From assembly GCA_023910605.1 (NCBI GenBank), contig JAAVVV010000001.1:1106698-1170697 (forward strand): a stretch of DNA of 64,000 nucleotides, read 5' to 3'. The position numbers and the translations under genes were made by a program. A model generated the notes under the pieces. It ran no database searches. It saw nothing but the letters and a program-made list of their open reading frames with translations, and was not told the DNA's origin. Positions within the stretch are counted from its first letter, which is position 1; each line of letters opens with the position of its first letter. The stretch comes from Bosea sp. (in: a-proteobacteria). Lineage in GTDB: Bacteria > Pseudomonadota > Alphaproteobacteria > Rhizobiales > Beijerinckiaceae. Shown piece after piece: positions 38,218-47,131 of the stretch.

Positions 38218-39831
38218 ATGAACGCGCCGGTCCCCTTCGCGCAGTTCGCCTATCGCCTCCACCCCGATCAGCGTCGCGACACGCCCGCGCGGCACCCCGT
38301 CATCATTGCGGGCGCTGGTCCTGTGGGGCTGACGCTGGCGATCGATCTGGCGGAGCGCGGCGTCAAGGTGGTTCTGCTCGATGATTCCGACCGCATCGGC
38401 GACGGCTCCCGCGCCATCTGCTTCGCCAAGCGCACGCTGGAGATTTTCGATGGGCTGGGCGTCGCCGCTCCCATGCTGGAGAAGGGCGTGCGCTGGCGCA
38501 TCGGCAAGGTCTTCCAGGGTGAGGATCTGCTCTACCAGTTCGACCTGTTGCCCGAGCCGGGCCATGCCATGCCGGCCTTCATCAACCTGCAGCAATTTCA
38601 TGTCGAGAAGCTGCTAATCGACCGCGCGCTGGCGCTGGGGGTCGATCTGCGCTGGCTGAACCGCGTCTCGGGCCTCACGCCCATGGGGCAGGGGGCGAGG
38701 CTTCAGGTCGAGACGCCCGATGGGTCCTACGGCCTCGATGCCGACTGGCTGGTGGCCTGCGACGGGTCGCGCTCGCCGCTGCGGGCCATGATGGGCCTTG
38801 ATTTCGAGGGGCAGCAATTCGACGATCAGTTCCTGATCGCGGATGTGAAGATGACCGCAGCCTTTCCCGTGGAGCGCTGGTTCTGGTTCGATCCGCCCTT
38901 CCATCCCGGGCGTTCCTGTCTGCTGCACAAGCAGCCCGACGACATCTGGCGCATCGACCTGCAACTCTCGCCGGAGGCCGATGCCGAGCTGGAGCGGCGG
39001 CCCGAGCGCGTCCGCCCCCGCATCGCGCGCATGCTCGGCCATGATCAGTTCGATCTCGAATGGGTCTCGGTCTATCGCTTCCAGTGCCGCCGGCTGGAGC
39101 GTTTCGTCCACGGTCGCGTCGTCTTCGCCGGCGACGCCGCCCATCAGGTCTCGCCGTTCGGCGCGCGCGGGGCCAATTCCGGCGTGCAGGATGCGGACAA
39201 TCTCGGCTGGAAGCTGGCCGCCATGCTGTCCGGCGCGCCGGAAACCCTCATCGAAAGCTATGATGCCGAGCGCTCCGAGGCGGCGGACGAGAACATCCTC
39301 AATTCCACCCGCGCCACTGACTTCATCGCGCCGCGCACCCGCGCCGAGCATCTGTTCCGCGATGCGGCGCTGGCGCTGGCGCGCACCCAGCCCTTCGCCC
39401 GGCGCTTTGTCAATTCGGGCCGGCTCTCCTTGCCAACAGCCTACAGCGCAAGCCCGCTCTCGACGCCGGACCGCGACGCATGGGCTGGCGGGCCCGCCCC
39501 GGGCGCGCCCGCTCCCGATGCGCCGCTCACGACTCCGGACGGCACGCCCACGCATCTGCTCAAGGCCTTGGGGCGCGGCTTCACGCTTCTTGTGCAGGGC
39601 TGCGAAGCGCCAGCGGGCCTGCCCGAAGGCCTGCCCGAAAGCCTGTCCGTCTTGAGGGTGGGGGATGGCGCAGGCTGCTGGCGCGACGCGGAGGGCCTTG
39701 TCGCGCGGCGCTATGATGCCGCCGCCCCGGCGGCCTATCTCATTCGGCCCGACGGGCACGTCGCGGCCCGCTTCCGCGCGCCGGATGCGGCGGCCATCAC
39801 GGCGGCTTTGCACAAGGCGACAGGATCATGA
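38218..39831 (+). CDS. FAD-dependent aromatic monooxygenase (MhpA/PheA type)
   Basis: 537 aa from ATG at 38218, 4 bases after the preceding stop. Class A flavin hydroxylase: Rossmann motif IIAGAGPVGLTLAIDLAERG, the DG motif WLVACDGSRSPLR and the GD motif VVFAGDAAHQVSPFGARGAN. A thioredoxin-like C-terminal domain is likely after residue 430. Relatives hydroxylate phenolic acids with NAD(P)H. In this operon a role in feeding homogentisate or a related hydroxyphenylacetate is plausible but unproven. Confidence 0.87.
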   Translation: MNAPVPFAQFAYRLHPDQRRDTPARHPVIIAGAGPVGLTLAIDLAERGVKVVLLDDSDRIGDGSRAICFAKRTLEIFDGLGVAAPMLEKGVRWRIGKVFQGEDLLYQFDLLPEPGHAMPAFINLQQFHVEKLLIDRALALGVDLRWLNRVSGLTPMGQGARLQVETPDGSYGLDADWLVACDGSRSPLRAMMGLDFEGQQFDDQFLIADVKMTAAFPVERWFWFDPPFHPGRSCLLHKQPDDIWRIDLQLSPEADAELERRPERVRPRIARMLGHDQFDLEWVSVYRFQCRRLERFVHGRVVFAGDAAHQVSPFGARGANSGVQDADNLGWKLAAMLSGAPETLIESYDAERSEAADENILNSTRATDFIAPRTRAEHLFRDAALALARTQPFARRFVNSGRLSLPTAYSASPLSTPDRDAWAGGPAPGAPAPDAPLTTPDGTPTHLLKALGRGFTLLVQGCEAPAGLPEGLPESLSVLRVGDGAGCWRDAEGLVARRYDAAAPAAYLIRPDGHVAARFRAPDAAAITAALHKATGS

Positions 39832-40052
39832 CCGGACGTATCGCCCCCGAAGCCCGCTTCACCGATCCCGATGCCGCTTACTGCGCCATCATCCTCGCCC
39901 ATCGCGGCCTGAGCGATGCGGACAGCGCCGCGCTGAACGCGGCGCTCGTGCTCATCCTCGCCAACCAGATCGGCGATCCTGATGCGCTGAACGACGCGCT
40001 GGCGCTCGCACGGGCCAGCCTGACGCGCCACGAGCCATCAGAACCGGCGTGA
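39828..40052 (+). CDS. Small DUF2783 protein
   Basis: 74 aa, overlapping the monooxygenase stop by 4 bases (ATGA). The sequence YCAIILAHRGLSDADSAALN then LVLILANQIGD matches the DUF2783 family as I remember it. No membrane segment, signal or metal site; it looks all-helical. DUF2783 genes are known to me mainly beside homogentisate or aromatic monooxygenase genes. Tight coupling suggests a small partner of the flavoprotein. Function unknown. Confidence 0.8.
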   Translation: MTGRIAPEARFTDPDAAYCAIILAHRGLSDADSAALNAALVLILANQIGDPDALNDALALARASLTRHEPSEPA

Positions 40053-40061
40053 CGCCACGCT

Positions 40062-40940
40062 TCAGCGCTGGCGCAGCATCGCGATGATGCCGGAGAAATC
40101 GACCCCACCATGGCCATCGGCCGCAAAGGCGGCGTAAAGCGCGGCAGCCTGCGCGCCGAGCGGCGTCGCCGCACCCGAGGCTGCGGCGGCTTCCTGCGAC
40201 AGGTTCAGATCCTTGAGCATCAAATCGGCGGCGAAGCCTGGCTTGTAGCCGTGATTGGCCGGCGATGTCGGGACCGGCCCTGGCACAGGGCAATAGGTGG
40301 TCAGCGACCAGCATTGGCCCGAGGAGGTGGATGCGACATCGAACAGCGCCTGATGCGACAGCCCGAGCTTCTCCGCCAGCGCGAAGCCCTCGCTCACGGC
40401 GATCATGGAGATGCCGAGGATCATGTTGTTGCAGATCTTTGCGGCCTGGCCCGCGCCCGGCCCGCCGCAGTGCACGATGCGCTTGCCCATCGCCTCCAGC
40501 AGCGGCCGCGCCGCGCCGAAGGCGGCGTCTGTCCCGCCCACCATGAAGGTCAGCGTCGCGGCCTTCGCCCCGCCTGTCCCGCCGGAGACGGGCGCATCGA
40601 TCGACATCAGCCCCGCTTCGCCGGCGAGTGCATGGACTGCGCGGGCGCTGTCGACATCGATGGTGGAGGAATCGATCAGCAGCGCGTCCCGCTTCATGGC
40701 CGGAGCGATCTCGGCCCAGACGCTCCGCACATGCCGGCCAGCGGGCAGCATCGTCACCACGGCGTCGGCGTCGCGAACCGCATCGGTCGCGGCGCCAGCG
40801 ATCGCGACGCCCTGCGCCTTCGCCTCCTCGCAGGAGGCCTGCGCGAGATCGAAGCCGATGACCTCATGCCCCGATCTGGCGAGGTTGGCAGCCATGGGCC
40901 CGCCCATGTTGCCGAGGCCGATGAAGGCAATGCGTGTCAT
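40062..40940 (-). CDS. mmsB: 3-hydroxyisobutyrate dehydrogenase
   Basis: 292 aa. NAD-dependent oxidation of 3-hydroxyisobutyrate to methylmalonate semialdehyde in valine breakdown. Nucleotide loop AFIGLGNMGGPMAANL, substrate segment DAPVSGGTGGAKAATL and catalytic lysine in GAGQAAKICNNMILG are all typical. Ends 9 bases from the convergent DUF2783 gene. An acyl-CoA dehydrogenase lies upstream on the same strand, separated by a small membrane-protein gene. Confidence 0.94.
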   Translation of the reverse strand: MTRIAFIGLGNMGGPMAANLARSGHEVIGFDLAQASCEEAKAQGVAIAGAATDAVRDADAVVTMLPAGRHVRSVWAEIAPAMKRDALLIDSSTIDVDSARAVHALAGEAGLMSIDAPVSGGTGGAKAATLTFMVGGTDAAFGAARPLLEAMGKRIVHCGGPGAGQAAKICNNMILGISMIAVSEGFALAEKLGLSHQALFDVASTSSGQCWSLTTYCPVPGPVPTSPANHGYKPGFAADLMLKDLNLSQEAAAASGAATPLGAQAAALYAAFAADGHGGVDFSGIIAMLRQR

Positions 40941-40961
40941 GTTGTCCTCCCCGATAAGCCG

Positions 40962-41339
40962 TCAGGCGCGGCCTGTGGCGTTCATCCGCGCCCCTGTCAG
41001 CCCGCCGATCATCCAGAAGCCATAGAACCACAGCATGAGGCCGCCAAAGCCTTTGTCGAGGGCCGGCGGCAGGTTGGGAAAGGCAAGGCCGAAATGCGAT
41101 GTCATGGCAGCCATGACGAGCAGCCCCGGCACGGCCGCGAGCAGCACGCCGCGAAGACCTCCGCACAGCCGCGCAAGGGCGAAGCCGAGCGCGCCACCTG
41201 CCACGGCCCCGATGAGCGCATGAGCGTTCGCTGCGGCGCGCCCCTCGAAGAAGAAGGCCGGACCAGCGAGCCTGAACAACGCGGCGATGCCGAGCGCCAG
41301 CGCGAGGCCGATCAGCAGCGTCATGCCAGCCTGCCGCAT
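40962..41339 (-). CDS. Small four-helix membrane protein of unknown function
   Basis: About 125 aa, almost entirely hydrophobic. Four membrane segments are visible: TLLIGLALALGIAALFRLAG, HALIGAVAGGALGFALARL, VLLAAVPGLLVMAAM and LMLWFYGFWMIGGLTGA. It starts 1 base after the acyl-CoA dehydrogenase stop (TGAG-ATG) and ends 21 bases before mmsB, so it belongs to that operon. I do not recognise the family. A start 5 codons later (41324) is possible. Confidence 0.65.
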   Translation of the reverse strand: MRQAGMTLLIGLALALGIAALFRLAGPAFFFEGRAAANAHALIGAVAGGALGFALARLCGGLRGVLLAAVPGLLVMAAMTSHFGLAFPNLPPALDKGFGGLMLWFYGFWMIGGLTGARMNATGRA

Positions 41340-41340
41340 C

Positions 41341-42495
41341 TCAGCCCCTGTTGCCGCGGCCAACCAGGCCGCGTGCCACGATCATGCGCATGATCTCGTT
41401 CGTGCCTTCGAGGATCTGGTGCACGCGCAGGTCGCGCACGATCTTCTCGATGCCGTATTCAGCGAGATAGCCATAGCCGCCATGCAGTTGCAGCGCGTCA
41501 TTGGCGACCGCGAAGCCCGCATCGGTGGCCACGCGCTTGGCCATGGCGCATAGCCGCGTGGCCTCGGGGTCTTTGGCGTCGAGTGCGGCAGCAGCGCGCC
41601 ATAGCAGGCTGCGTGCCGCTTCCAGCTCGGTTGCCATGTCGGCCAGCTTGAACTGGAGCGCCTGGAACCGGTCGAGCCGGCTGCCGAAGGCCTTGCGCTC
41701 GGCCATGTAGGCCAGCGAACGATCGAGCGCGGCCTGCGCGCCGCCGAGCGAGCAGGCGCCGATGTTGAGCCGCCCGCCGTCAAGCCCCGCCATGGCGATC
41801 TTGAAGCCTATGCCCTCCGGCCCGAGCCGGTTGGCGACCGGCACGCGGGCGTCCTCGAAGATGACCGCGCGCGTGGGCTGTGCGTTCCAGCCCATCTTCA
41901 TTTCCTCGGCCCCGAAGCTCAGCCCCGGCGTGTCCTTCTCGATCACCAGGGTCGAGATGCCGCCAGGGCCCTCCTCGCCGGTGCGGACCATGGTGACGTA
42001 GATATCGGAAACGCCGGCGCCGGAGATGAACTGCTTCTGGCCCGTGACCCGGTAATGGTCGCCCTCGCGTGACGCGCGCGTCGTCAGCGCAGCCGCATCC
42101 GAGCCTGCGCCCGGCTCGGTGAGACAGTAGCTGGCGAGGTGATCCATGGCGCACAGCCTGGGCAGGAAGCGCCGGCGCTGTTCCCCGGAGCCATAGGCAT
42201 CGATCATCCAGCCGGCCATGTTGTGGATCGACATGTAGGCCGAGATGGTAGGGCAGCCTCCCGCCAGCGCCTCGAAGATGAGGGCCGCGTCGAGCCGTGA
42301 CAGTCCCGACCCGCCGACATCCTCGGCGATGTAGACCCCGGCCATGCCGAGCGCCGCGGCCTCGCGCATCTCCGCGACGGGGAAATGCTTCTCCCTGTCC
42401 CAGCGCACGGCATCCGGCGCCAGCTTGTCGGCCGCGAAGGCGCGGGCCATCTCGCGAATGGCGGTCTGGTCTTCGGTGAGGGCGAAGAGGCTCAT
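41341..42495 (-). CDS. Acyl-CoA dehydrogenase, isobutyryl-CoA type
   Basis: 384 aa. FAD enzyme of the short/branched-chain class: YCLTEPGAGSDAAAL (signature 1), RKAFGSRLDRFQALQFKLAD (signature 2), and the catalytic glutamate in ILEGTNEIMR. Its partner mmsB supports isobutyryl-CoA dehydrogenase, an early step of valine breakdown. Enoyl-CoA hydratase and methylmalonate-semialdehyde dehydrogenase genes, often adjacent, are absent here. Confidence 0.92.
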   Translation of the reverse strand: MSLFALTEDQTAIREMARAFAADKLAPDAVRWDREKHFPVAEMREAAALGMAGVYIAEDVGGSGLSRLDAALIFEALAGGCPTISAYMSIHNMAGWMIDAYGSGEQRRRFLPRLCAMDHLASYCLTEPGAGSDAAALTTRASREGDHYRVTGQKQFISGAGVSDIYVTMVRTGEEGPGGISTLVIEKDTPGLSFGAEEMKMGWNAQPTRAVIFEDARVPVANRLGPEGIGFKIAMAGLDGGRLNIGACSLGGAQAALDRSLAYMAERKAFGSRLDRFQALQFKLADMATELEAARSLLWRAAAALDAKDPEATRLCAMAKRVATDAGFAVANDALQLHGGYGYLAEYGIEKIVRDLRVHQILEGTNEIMRMIVARGLVGRGNRG

Positions 42496-42624
42496 GCGGC
42501 GGCCTTGGTGCGGACTGTCACACGGGCACTCTAGCGCGCTGCGGGGGCATAAGGCTCGTGGTGATTGCGCACAATGCGTGGGCGCTGGGCTGCATGGCGG
42601 CGCACCATCCGCCAGCCCGTGGCG

Positions 42625-42948
42625 TCAGCGCGACTTCTGCCCCGAAAGGCGCCGCACATTCGATTTGACCCGCCTCGCAGCTGGCTTCAGCGCGGCATGG
42701 GCGAGCCGCGATCCACTCTGCATCAGGCCGGGCGGCCTCGCCCCTTGCCACATCGCCAGGGAGGACTGCCACCAGAGGCGCTGCATCTCGACTTGCATGG
42801 CGATGGCGCCCTCGGCGACGGCAGCCATCTTTTCCTGAACCATCCGCTCGCTTTCGCGCGGTCCGGTCCTGATGCCGAACAGTTCGAGCCACAGAAGCGG
42901 CACACGTTGCGCCATGACCACCGGGGCCAGCATGAGATCCTTGTTCAT
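42625..42948 (-). CDS. Phasin-like small protein
   Basis: 107 aa from ATG 42948 (a TTG at 42984 is an alternative). Helical, amphipathic, with KMAAVAEGAIAMQVEMQRLW and WQSSLAMWQG and a basic tail (PAARRVKSNVRRLSGQKSR). The pattern resembles phasin-type proteins that coat polyhydroxybutyrate granules, but no family is recognised with certainty. Upstream, at 42993-43009, is a TGC/GCA-rich stretch like those in front of phasin genes. bdhA elsewhere in the window shows that the cell handles hydroxybutyrate. Confidence 0.55.
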   Translation of the reverse strand: MNKDLMLAPVVMAQRVPLLWLELFGIRTGPRESERMVQEKMAAVAEGAIAMQVEMQRLWWQSSLAMWQGARPPGLMQSGSRLAHAALKPAARRVKSNVRRLSGQKSR

Positions 42949-43046
42949 GCGCACGAGTAGGCTGCCAAACGACCCTGCCGTCAAGGTATTTTATTGTGCG
43001 TTGCAGCATGAAAAGAGCATGGAACAATTGCGTGGATGGCCGCCGT

Positions 43047-43988
43047 TCAGAGATCCGCGATCTGATCGGCCATAACCCAGAACACTTCGCCGCTGCTTTC
43101 GGCGCTGTCCAGCCAGAGGAAATCGACGGTCGCGAACTCCTCGTCCAGGATCTCGCGGTCGGTCCCGATTTCGCAGATCAGGCCGCCGCCGGGGGTCAGA
43201 TGCCGCCCGGCCTCCTTGAGGATGCGGCGCACGATGTCGAGCCCGTCCTCCCCGCCGGCCAGCGCCATGGCCGGCTCGGCGCGGAACTCCGGCGGCAGCT
43301 CCGCCATGGTCCGGGCGTCGACATAGGGCGGGTTGGTGATGATGAGATCGTAGCGCCTGTCGCCCAGCGGCGCGAAAAGATCGCCCTCGAACAGTGTGAT
43401 TCGGTCGGCAAAGCCGCTCTCGGCGACATTCAGCCTGGCCACAGCCATCGCATCCGGCGACAGCTCGACTGCGTCGATCATGGCGTTGGGGAAGATGTGC
43501 GCGGCCAGGATGGCGAGGCAGCCCGAGCCAGTGCAAAGGTCGAGCACGCGCGCCACACCGTGCACATCCTCGATCAGCGTGAAGCCTTCGCCGCCGAACA
43601 GGTTCGAGAAGAGCATTTCGCCGATATAGGAACGCGGCACGATCACGCGCTCGTCGACCCTGAACGGCACGCCCTGGATGTAGGTGCGCCCTGTCAGGTA
43701 AGCCGCCGGCTTGCGGGTTTTGATGCGTTTTTCGACGAGCCCGATCAGCATCTCGCGCTCCGTGCGGGTCAGCCTTGCGTCGATGAAGGGCTCGATCTGG
43801 TCCACCGGCAGGTGCAGCGTCTCGAGGATGAGATAGGCCGCCTCGTCGATGGCGGTGGTCGCGCCATGGGCGTGGACAAGTTCTGCCTCTCGGAACCGGC
43901 TCACCGCATAGCGCAGCAGGTCGCGCAAGGTGAACAGTTCATCGGCAGCCGAGGGAGGGCTGGGTGATTGGGCGAGGGCGTCTGTCAT
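43047..43988 (-). CDS. prmB: Ribosomal protein L3 glutamine methyltransferase, HemK/PrmB family
   Basis: 313 aa. SAM-dependent N5-glutamine methylation of protein L3. SAM motif VLDLCTGSGCLAI, the glutamine-binding NPPYVDARTM and a PrmB-like N-terminal domain (FTLRDLLRYAVSRFREA). The latter distinguishes it from release-factor PrmC. ATG at 43988 gives the proper length; the frame continues upstream within the transporter gene but without similarity. About 48 bases downstream of the EamA transporter. Confidence 0.93.
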   Translation of the reverse strand: MTDALAQSPSPPSAADELFTLRDLLRYAVSRFREAELVHAHGATTAIDEAAYLILETLHLPVDQIEPFIDARLTRTEREMLIGLVEKRIKTRKPAAYLTGRTYIQGVPFRVDERVIVPRSYIGEMLFSNLFGGEGFTLIEDVHGVARVLDLCTGSGCLAILAAHIFPNAMIDAVELSPDAMAVARLNVAESGFADRITLFEGDLFAPLGDRRYDLIITNPPYVDARTMAELPPEFRAEPAMALAGGEDGLDIVRRILKEAGRHLTPGGGLICEIGTDREILDEEFATVDFLWLDSAESSGEVFWVMADQIADL

Positions 43989-44035
43989 GCCGGAGCGATC
44001 CCACACGACGTGCGGCAAGGCAAGCGGCGCGCGCA

Positions 44036-44878
44036 TCAGAGCATGCGGATGGCGACGATCCCGGCGAGCGCGACGACAGCCGCGCACCAGTGCAGCGGCG
44101 TGATGCGCTCCTTCATGATGAAGGCCGCGATCCCCGTGGCGAAGAGCACGGAGGTCTCGCGCAGCGCGGCGGCCGGAGCCACCGGCGTGATCTTGAGCGC
44201 CCAGACATAGATCATGAAGCTCGAGGTGGAGATCACCGCGATCAGCAGCGCGACCTTGCCGTTCTGGCTGAGCAGACGCGCCGGATTGCGCCCTTCGATC
44301 CGCACGATCAAGGCGAGCATCAGCCCGTTGCCGACCGCTACGCCCAGCGCATAGCTCCAGATGTTGCTGCTGAGCCTGACGCCCATCGCATCCGCCGCGA
44401 CATAGCCCGCCCCGCACAGGCTGGCGAACATCGCGAAGCCCACCCCCGACAATTCCGCCTTGCCGGCCCGCCGCGCCACAAGCGCCAGCATCAGCAGCGC
44501 CGCGCAGATCAGCAGCACGCCTGCGCCGCCGCCGGGGCTCGGCCACTCGTCGAACATCACCACCGCGATGGGCAGCGCCATCAGCGGGATGCCGGCCCGC
44601 ATGATGGGGTAGGCAAGACCGAAGCTGGTGCGCTCATAAGCGGCCATCGCCGCGCGGATGCCGATGCTGTTGATCGCCACGCCGAACAGTAGCCATGGCA
44701 TCGCCTGGGATGAAGGCAGGCCCGTCAGCGGCAGAAAGGGCAGGGAGACAAGGCCCGACATCATCACCGCGCAGGCCATGATGTCGCCGGGGTTGCGCTG
44801 CGAGCGCGCGATCGCGTTCCAGATAGCGTGCAGCAGCGCGCTCGCCAGGATGGCGATGAAGGGAATGGTCTCGATCAC
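44036..44878 (-). CDS. EamA/DMT-family transporter
   Basis: 280 aa, ten membrane segments in two EamA halves. Begins at a GTG with ALLHAIWNAIARSQRNPGD, a typical first helix; second-half marks include AAALRETSVLFATGIAAFIMKERITPLHW. These proteins export amino acids, cofactors or other metabolites; substrate unknown. No Shine-Dalgarno is seen before the GTG. The upstream 33-152 bases consist of a minisatellite (described separately), which lies in its leader or promoter region. Confidence 0.88.
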   Translation of the reverse strand: MIETIPFIAILASALLHAIWNAIARSQRNPGDIMACAVMMSGLVSLPFLPLTGLPSSQAMPWLLFGVAINSIGIRAAMAAYERTSFGLAYPIMRAGIPLMALPIAVVMFDEWPSPGGGAGVLLICAALLMLALVARRAGKAELSGVGFAMFASLCGAGYVAADAMGVRLSSNIWSYALGVAVGNGLMLALIVRIEGRNPARLLSQNGKVALLIAVISTSSFMIYVWALKITPVAPAAALRETSVLFATGIAAFIMKERITPLHWCAAVVALAGIVAIRML

Positions 44879-44910
44879 GGGCGAAGCGACATCAGGCGGA
44901 AGTCCGGCAA

Positions 44911-45030
44911 GCCCCAGGTGTGCAGGCCCCAGGTGTGCAGGCCCCAGGTGTGCAGGCCCCAGGTGTGCAGGCCCCAGGTGTGCAGGCCCCAGGTATGCAG
45001 GCCCCAGGTGTGCAGGCCCCAGGTTTGTAG
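44911..45030. repeat. 15-bp minisatellite, eight copies
   Basis: Eight head-to-tail units of GCCCCAGGTGTGCAG from 44911 to 45030. Units 1-5 and 7 are identical, unit 6 has one change (GTATGCAG) and unit 8 two (GTTTGTAG). The array lies between the 3' end of the broken GNAT gene and the EamA start. It contains no stop codon in any frame but no start either, so it is treated as non-coding. Confidence 0.98.
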
Positions 45031-45970
45031 GTTGTCCCGCGCCCGTGCCCTAGCGCATCACGGTAGGGGCCGTCATGCGCGGCAGGCGCGGCCTTCACAG
45101 CCGTTTTTCCATGAAGACGCTGAGCGGGTCCGGCGCATAGGGTTCGAAGGCTTCGATGGGTCGAAAGCCGTTGCTCCGGTAAAGCGCCAGCGCGGCTGCG
45201 GAATAGATGCCCGTCTCGAGCCTGAGCACCTTCGCGCCAGCCTGGCGTGCCTGCGCCTCGGCGGCCGCCACGAGCGCGTCGCCAACGCGTTGGCCGCGCG
45301 CCTGCGGCGTCACGAAGAAGCGCTTCAGCTCGCCCTGGTCCTCCGTCAGCACGACCGCGCCGCAGCCAAGCGCCTCGCGCCCGCGCCGTGCGACCAAGAA
45401 GCGCACCGAAGGCGCCAGCAGCGCCGCCATGTCGAGCATGTGGTTGCTCTCGGCGGGATAGAGCGCGGCGGATGAGGCATCGGAGGCTTCGAGGAAGGCC
45501 CGCACCTCCGGCTGGTCGGGCGGTTCGCGCGCCACCGTGACAGGTCCTTGCGCCCTGAGGTCCTTGTAGAAATAGACAGTGCCGCACAGGCGGCCATCTG
45601 GCCAGAGCGCGAAGTTGGGGATGAGCCCCACCCGTCTCCAGCCGCCGCGCGAATAGAGCCGGTCGCCTTCGCCATTCTCCACGGTGTCGAGCACGAGAAG
45701 CCAGAAGCCGGCCTCGTGCGCGGCTGCCTCGGCCGCAGCCAGAAGCGCGGCGCCGATGCCGCGGCAACGGCCATCGCGGCGCACCAGCATCTTGGCGATG
45801 TCGGCGCGGTGCGGCTGGTTCGGCAGGCCTGCGGCCACGACCTGCACGGTGCCGAGAATCCGCCCCTCGGACTCCGCGACGAAGAGCAGGCGCTCCCCAC
45901 GCCCGACGCCATCGGCCACCTTGGCCCAGAAGGCGAGCGCCTCGCCCCTTGTCATGTCCGCCATGAATGA

Positions 45971-47131
45971 TACCAAAGGCCCTTTGACCTGACTCACCGA
46001 GGGTTCCCAAACTGACTGCGGCGTGATTCAAAGTGCGTGGAGGACCCACGCCATGCCGAAGGTTGTCGAGATCAAGCCGAGCCATACTCCCGCCGAGCTG
46101 CGCCGCCTGGCGGCATCGGGCAAGGATGCGAACCAAAGTCGACGATTGCTGTCCATCGCTGCGGCGCTGGACGGGATGAGCCGGGCGGAGGCCGCCAAGA
46201 TCGGCGGCATGGACCGCCAGACGCTACGGGACTGGGCGCATCGGTTTAATGAGCAAGGCCCTGCCGGGTTGAAGGACAACCGTCGCCGGGGGAACCCAAG
46301 ACGTCTGTCGCAGGCGCAACTGGTGGAGCTGTCCGAGATCGTCGAGACCGGCCCCAACCGCGCTGTAGACGGCGTGGTGCGCTGGCGGCGGATCGACCTG
46401 CAACGTGTCATCGCGGACAAGTTCAAGATCGCGTATCACCAGCGCAGCATCGGCAAGCTGCTGAAGCACCTGGGCTTCTCGCACATCAGCGCCCGGCCAC
46501 GGCATCCCGGGCAAGATGGCGAGGTCATCGCGGCTTTTAAAAAAACTGGCCCAACACGCTCGCGGCGCACATCAAGGGCGTGACGCGCAAGACGAAGATC
46601 GAGATCTGGTTTCAGGATGAGGCCCGCATCGGCCAGAAGAACGGGCTCGTCCGGCAATGGGCGAGGCGCGGCACAAGACCTACCCAGCCTGCCGACCAAC
46701 GCTATGAGAACGCCTATCTCTTCGGTGCCATCTGCCCCGAAAGAGGCGTGGGCGCGGCCCTCGCTTTGCCCCATGCTGACACCGACATGATGCAACTGCA
46801 TATCGACGAGATATCCCTGCACGTCGCCAAAGGCGCTCATGCCGTGCTGCTGCTGGATCGAGCCGGATGGCACATCACCGGCGACCTGAACTGGCCGAAG
46901 AACATCACGCCGATCCTGCTGCCCTCGCGCGCGCCGGAACTGAACCCCGTGGAGAATATCTGGCAGTATCTGCGTGCCAACTACCTCTCGAACCGCGTCT
47001 TCGAGACATACGCCGACATCATCAATGCAGCCTGCGAGGCCTGGAACAGGCTCACCGAAAGGCCCGACGTCATCACATCAATCGGGATGCGCCACTGGGC
47101 GCAAACAGGTCAGTTATAAGGGCCGTTAGTA
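45971..47131 (+). mobile_element. IS630-family insertion sequence
   Basis: 1,161 bp if the ends are taken as TA. The left end reads TACCAAAGGCCCTTTGAC and the inverted right end TACTAACGGCCCTTATAA; 18 of the outer 23 bases match. Flanks: TGA at 45968-45970 and at 47132-47134 looks like a 3-bp target duplication. The alternative reading, a TA duplication usual for IS630, does not restore the frame of the broken gene. One transposase gene with a frameshift fills it. Confidence 0.92.
46053..47119 (+). CDS. IS630-family transposase, two frames joined by -1 frameshift
   Basis: Frame A starts at ATG 46053 (GGAGG 10 bases upstream) and runs through a helix-turn-helix region (SRAEAAKIGGMDRQTLRDWA) to a run of seven A at 46539-46545. 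A -1 slip there continues into the second frame (NWPNTLAAHIKGVTRKTK) to the stop at 47119. The joined protein is about 355 aa. The catalytic triad is complete in the second part: FQDEARIG, LLLDRAGWH, PELNPVENIW. Without slippage frame A stops at 46583. Frameshifted transposases are common in this family; here it could be programmed or a disabling mutation. Confidence 0.88.

Noticed and set aside
44911..45030. Repeat array considered as CRISPR
   Set aside because: Units are 15 bp, contiguous, without spacers; no cas genes.
44892..46136. Repeat-encoded PGACT peptide fused to the GNAT region on the minus strand
   Set aside because: That frame differs from the acetyltransferase frame and has no domain; the array lacks a start codon and ribosome site.
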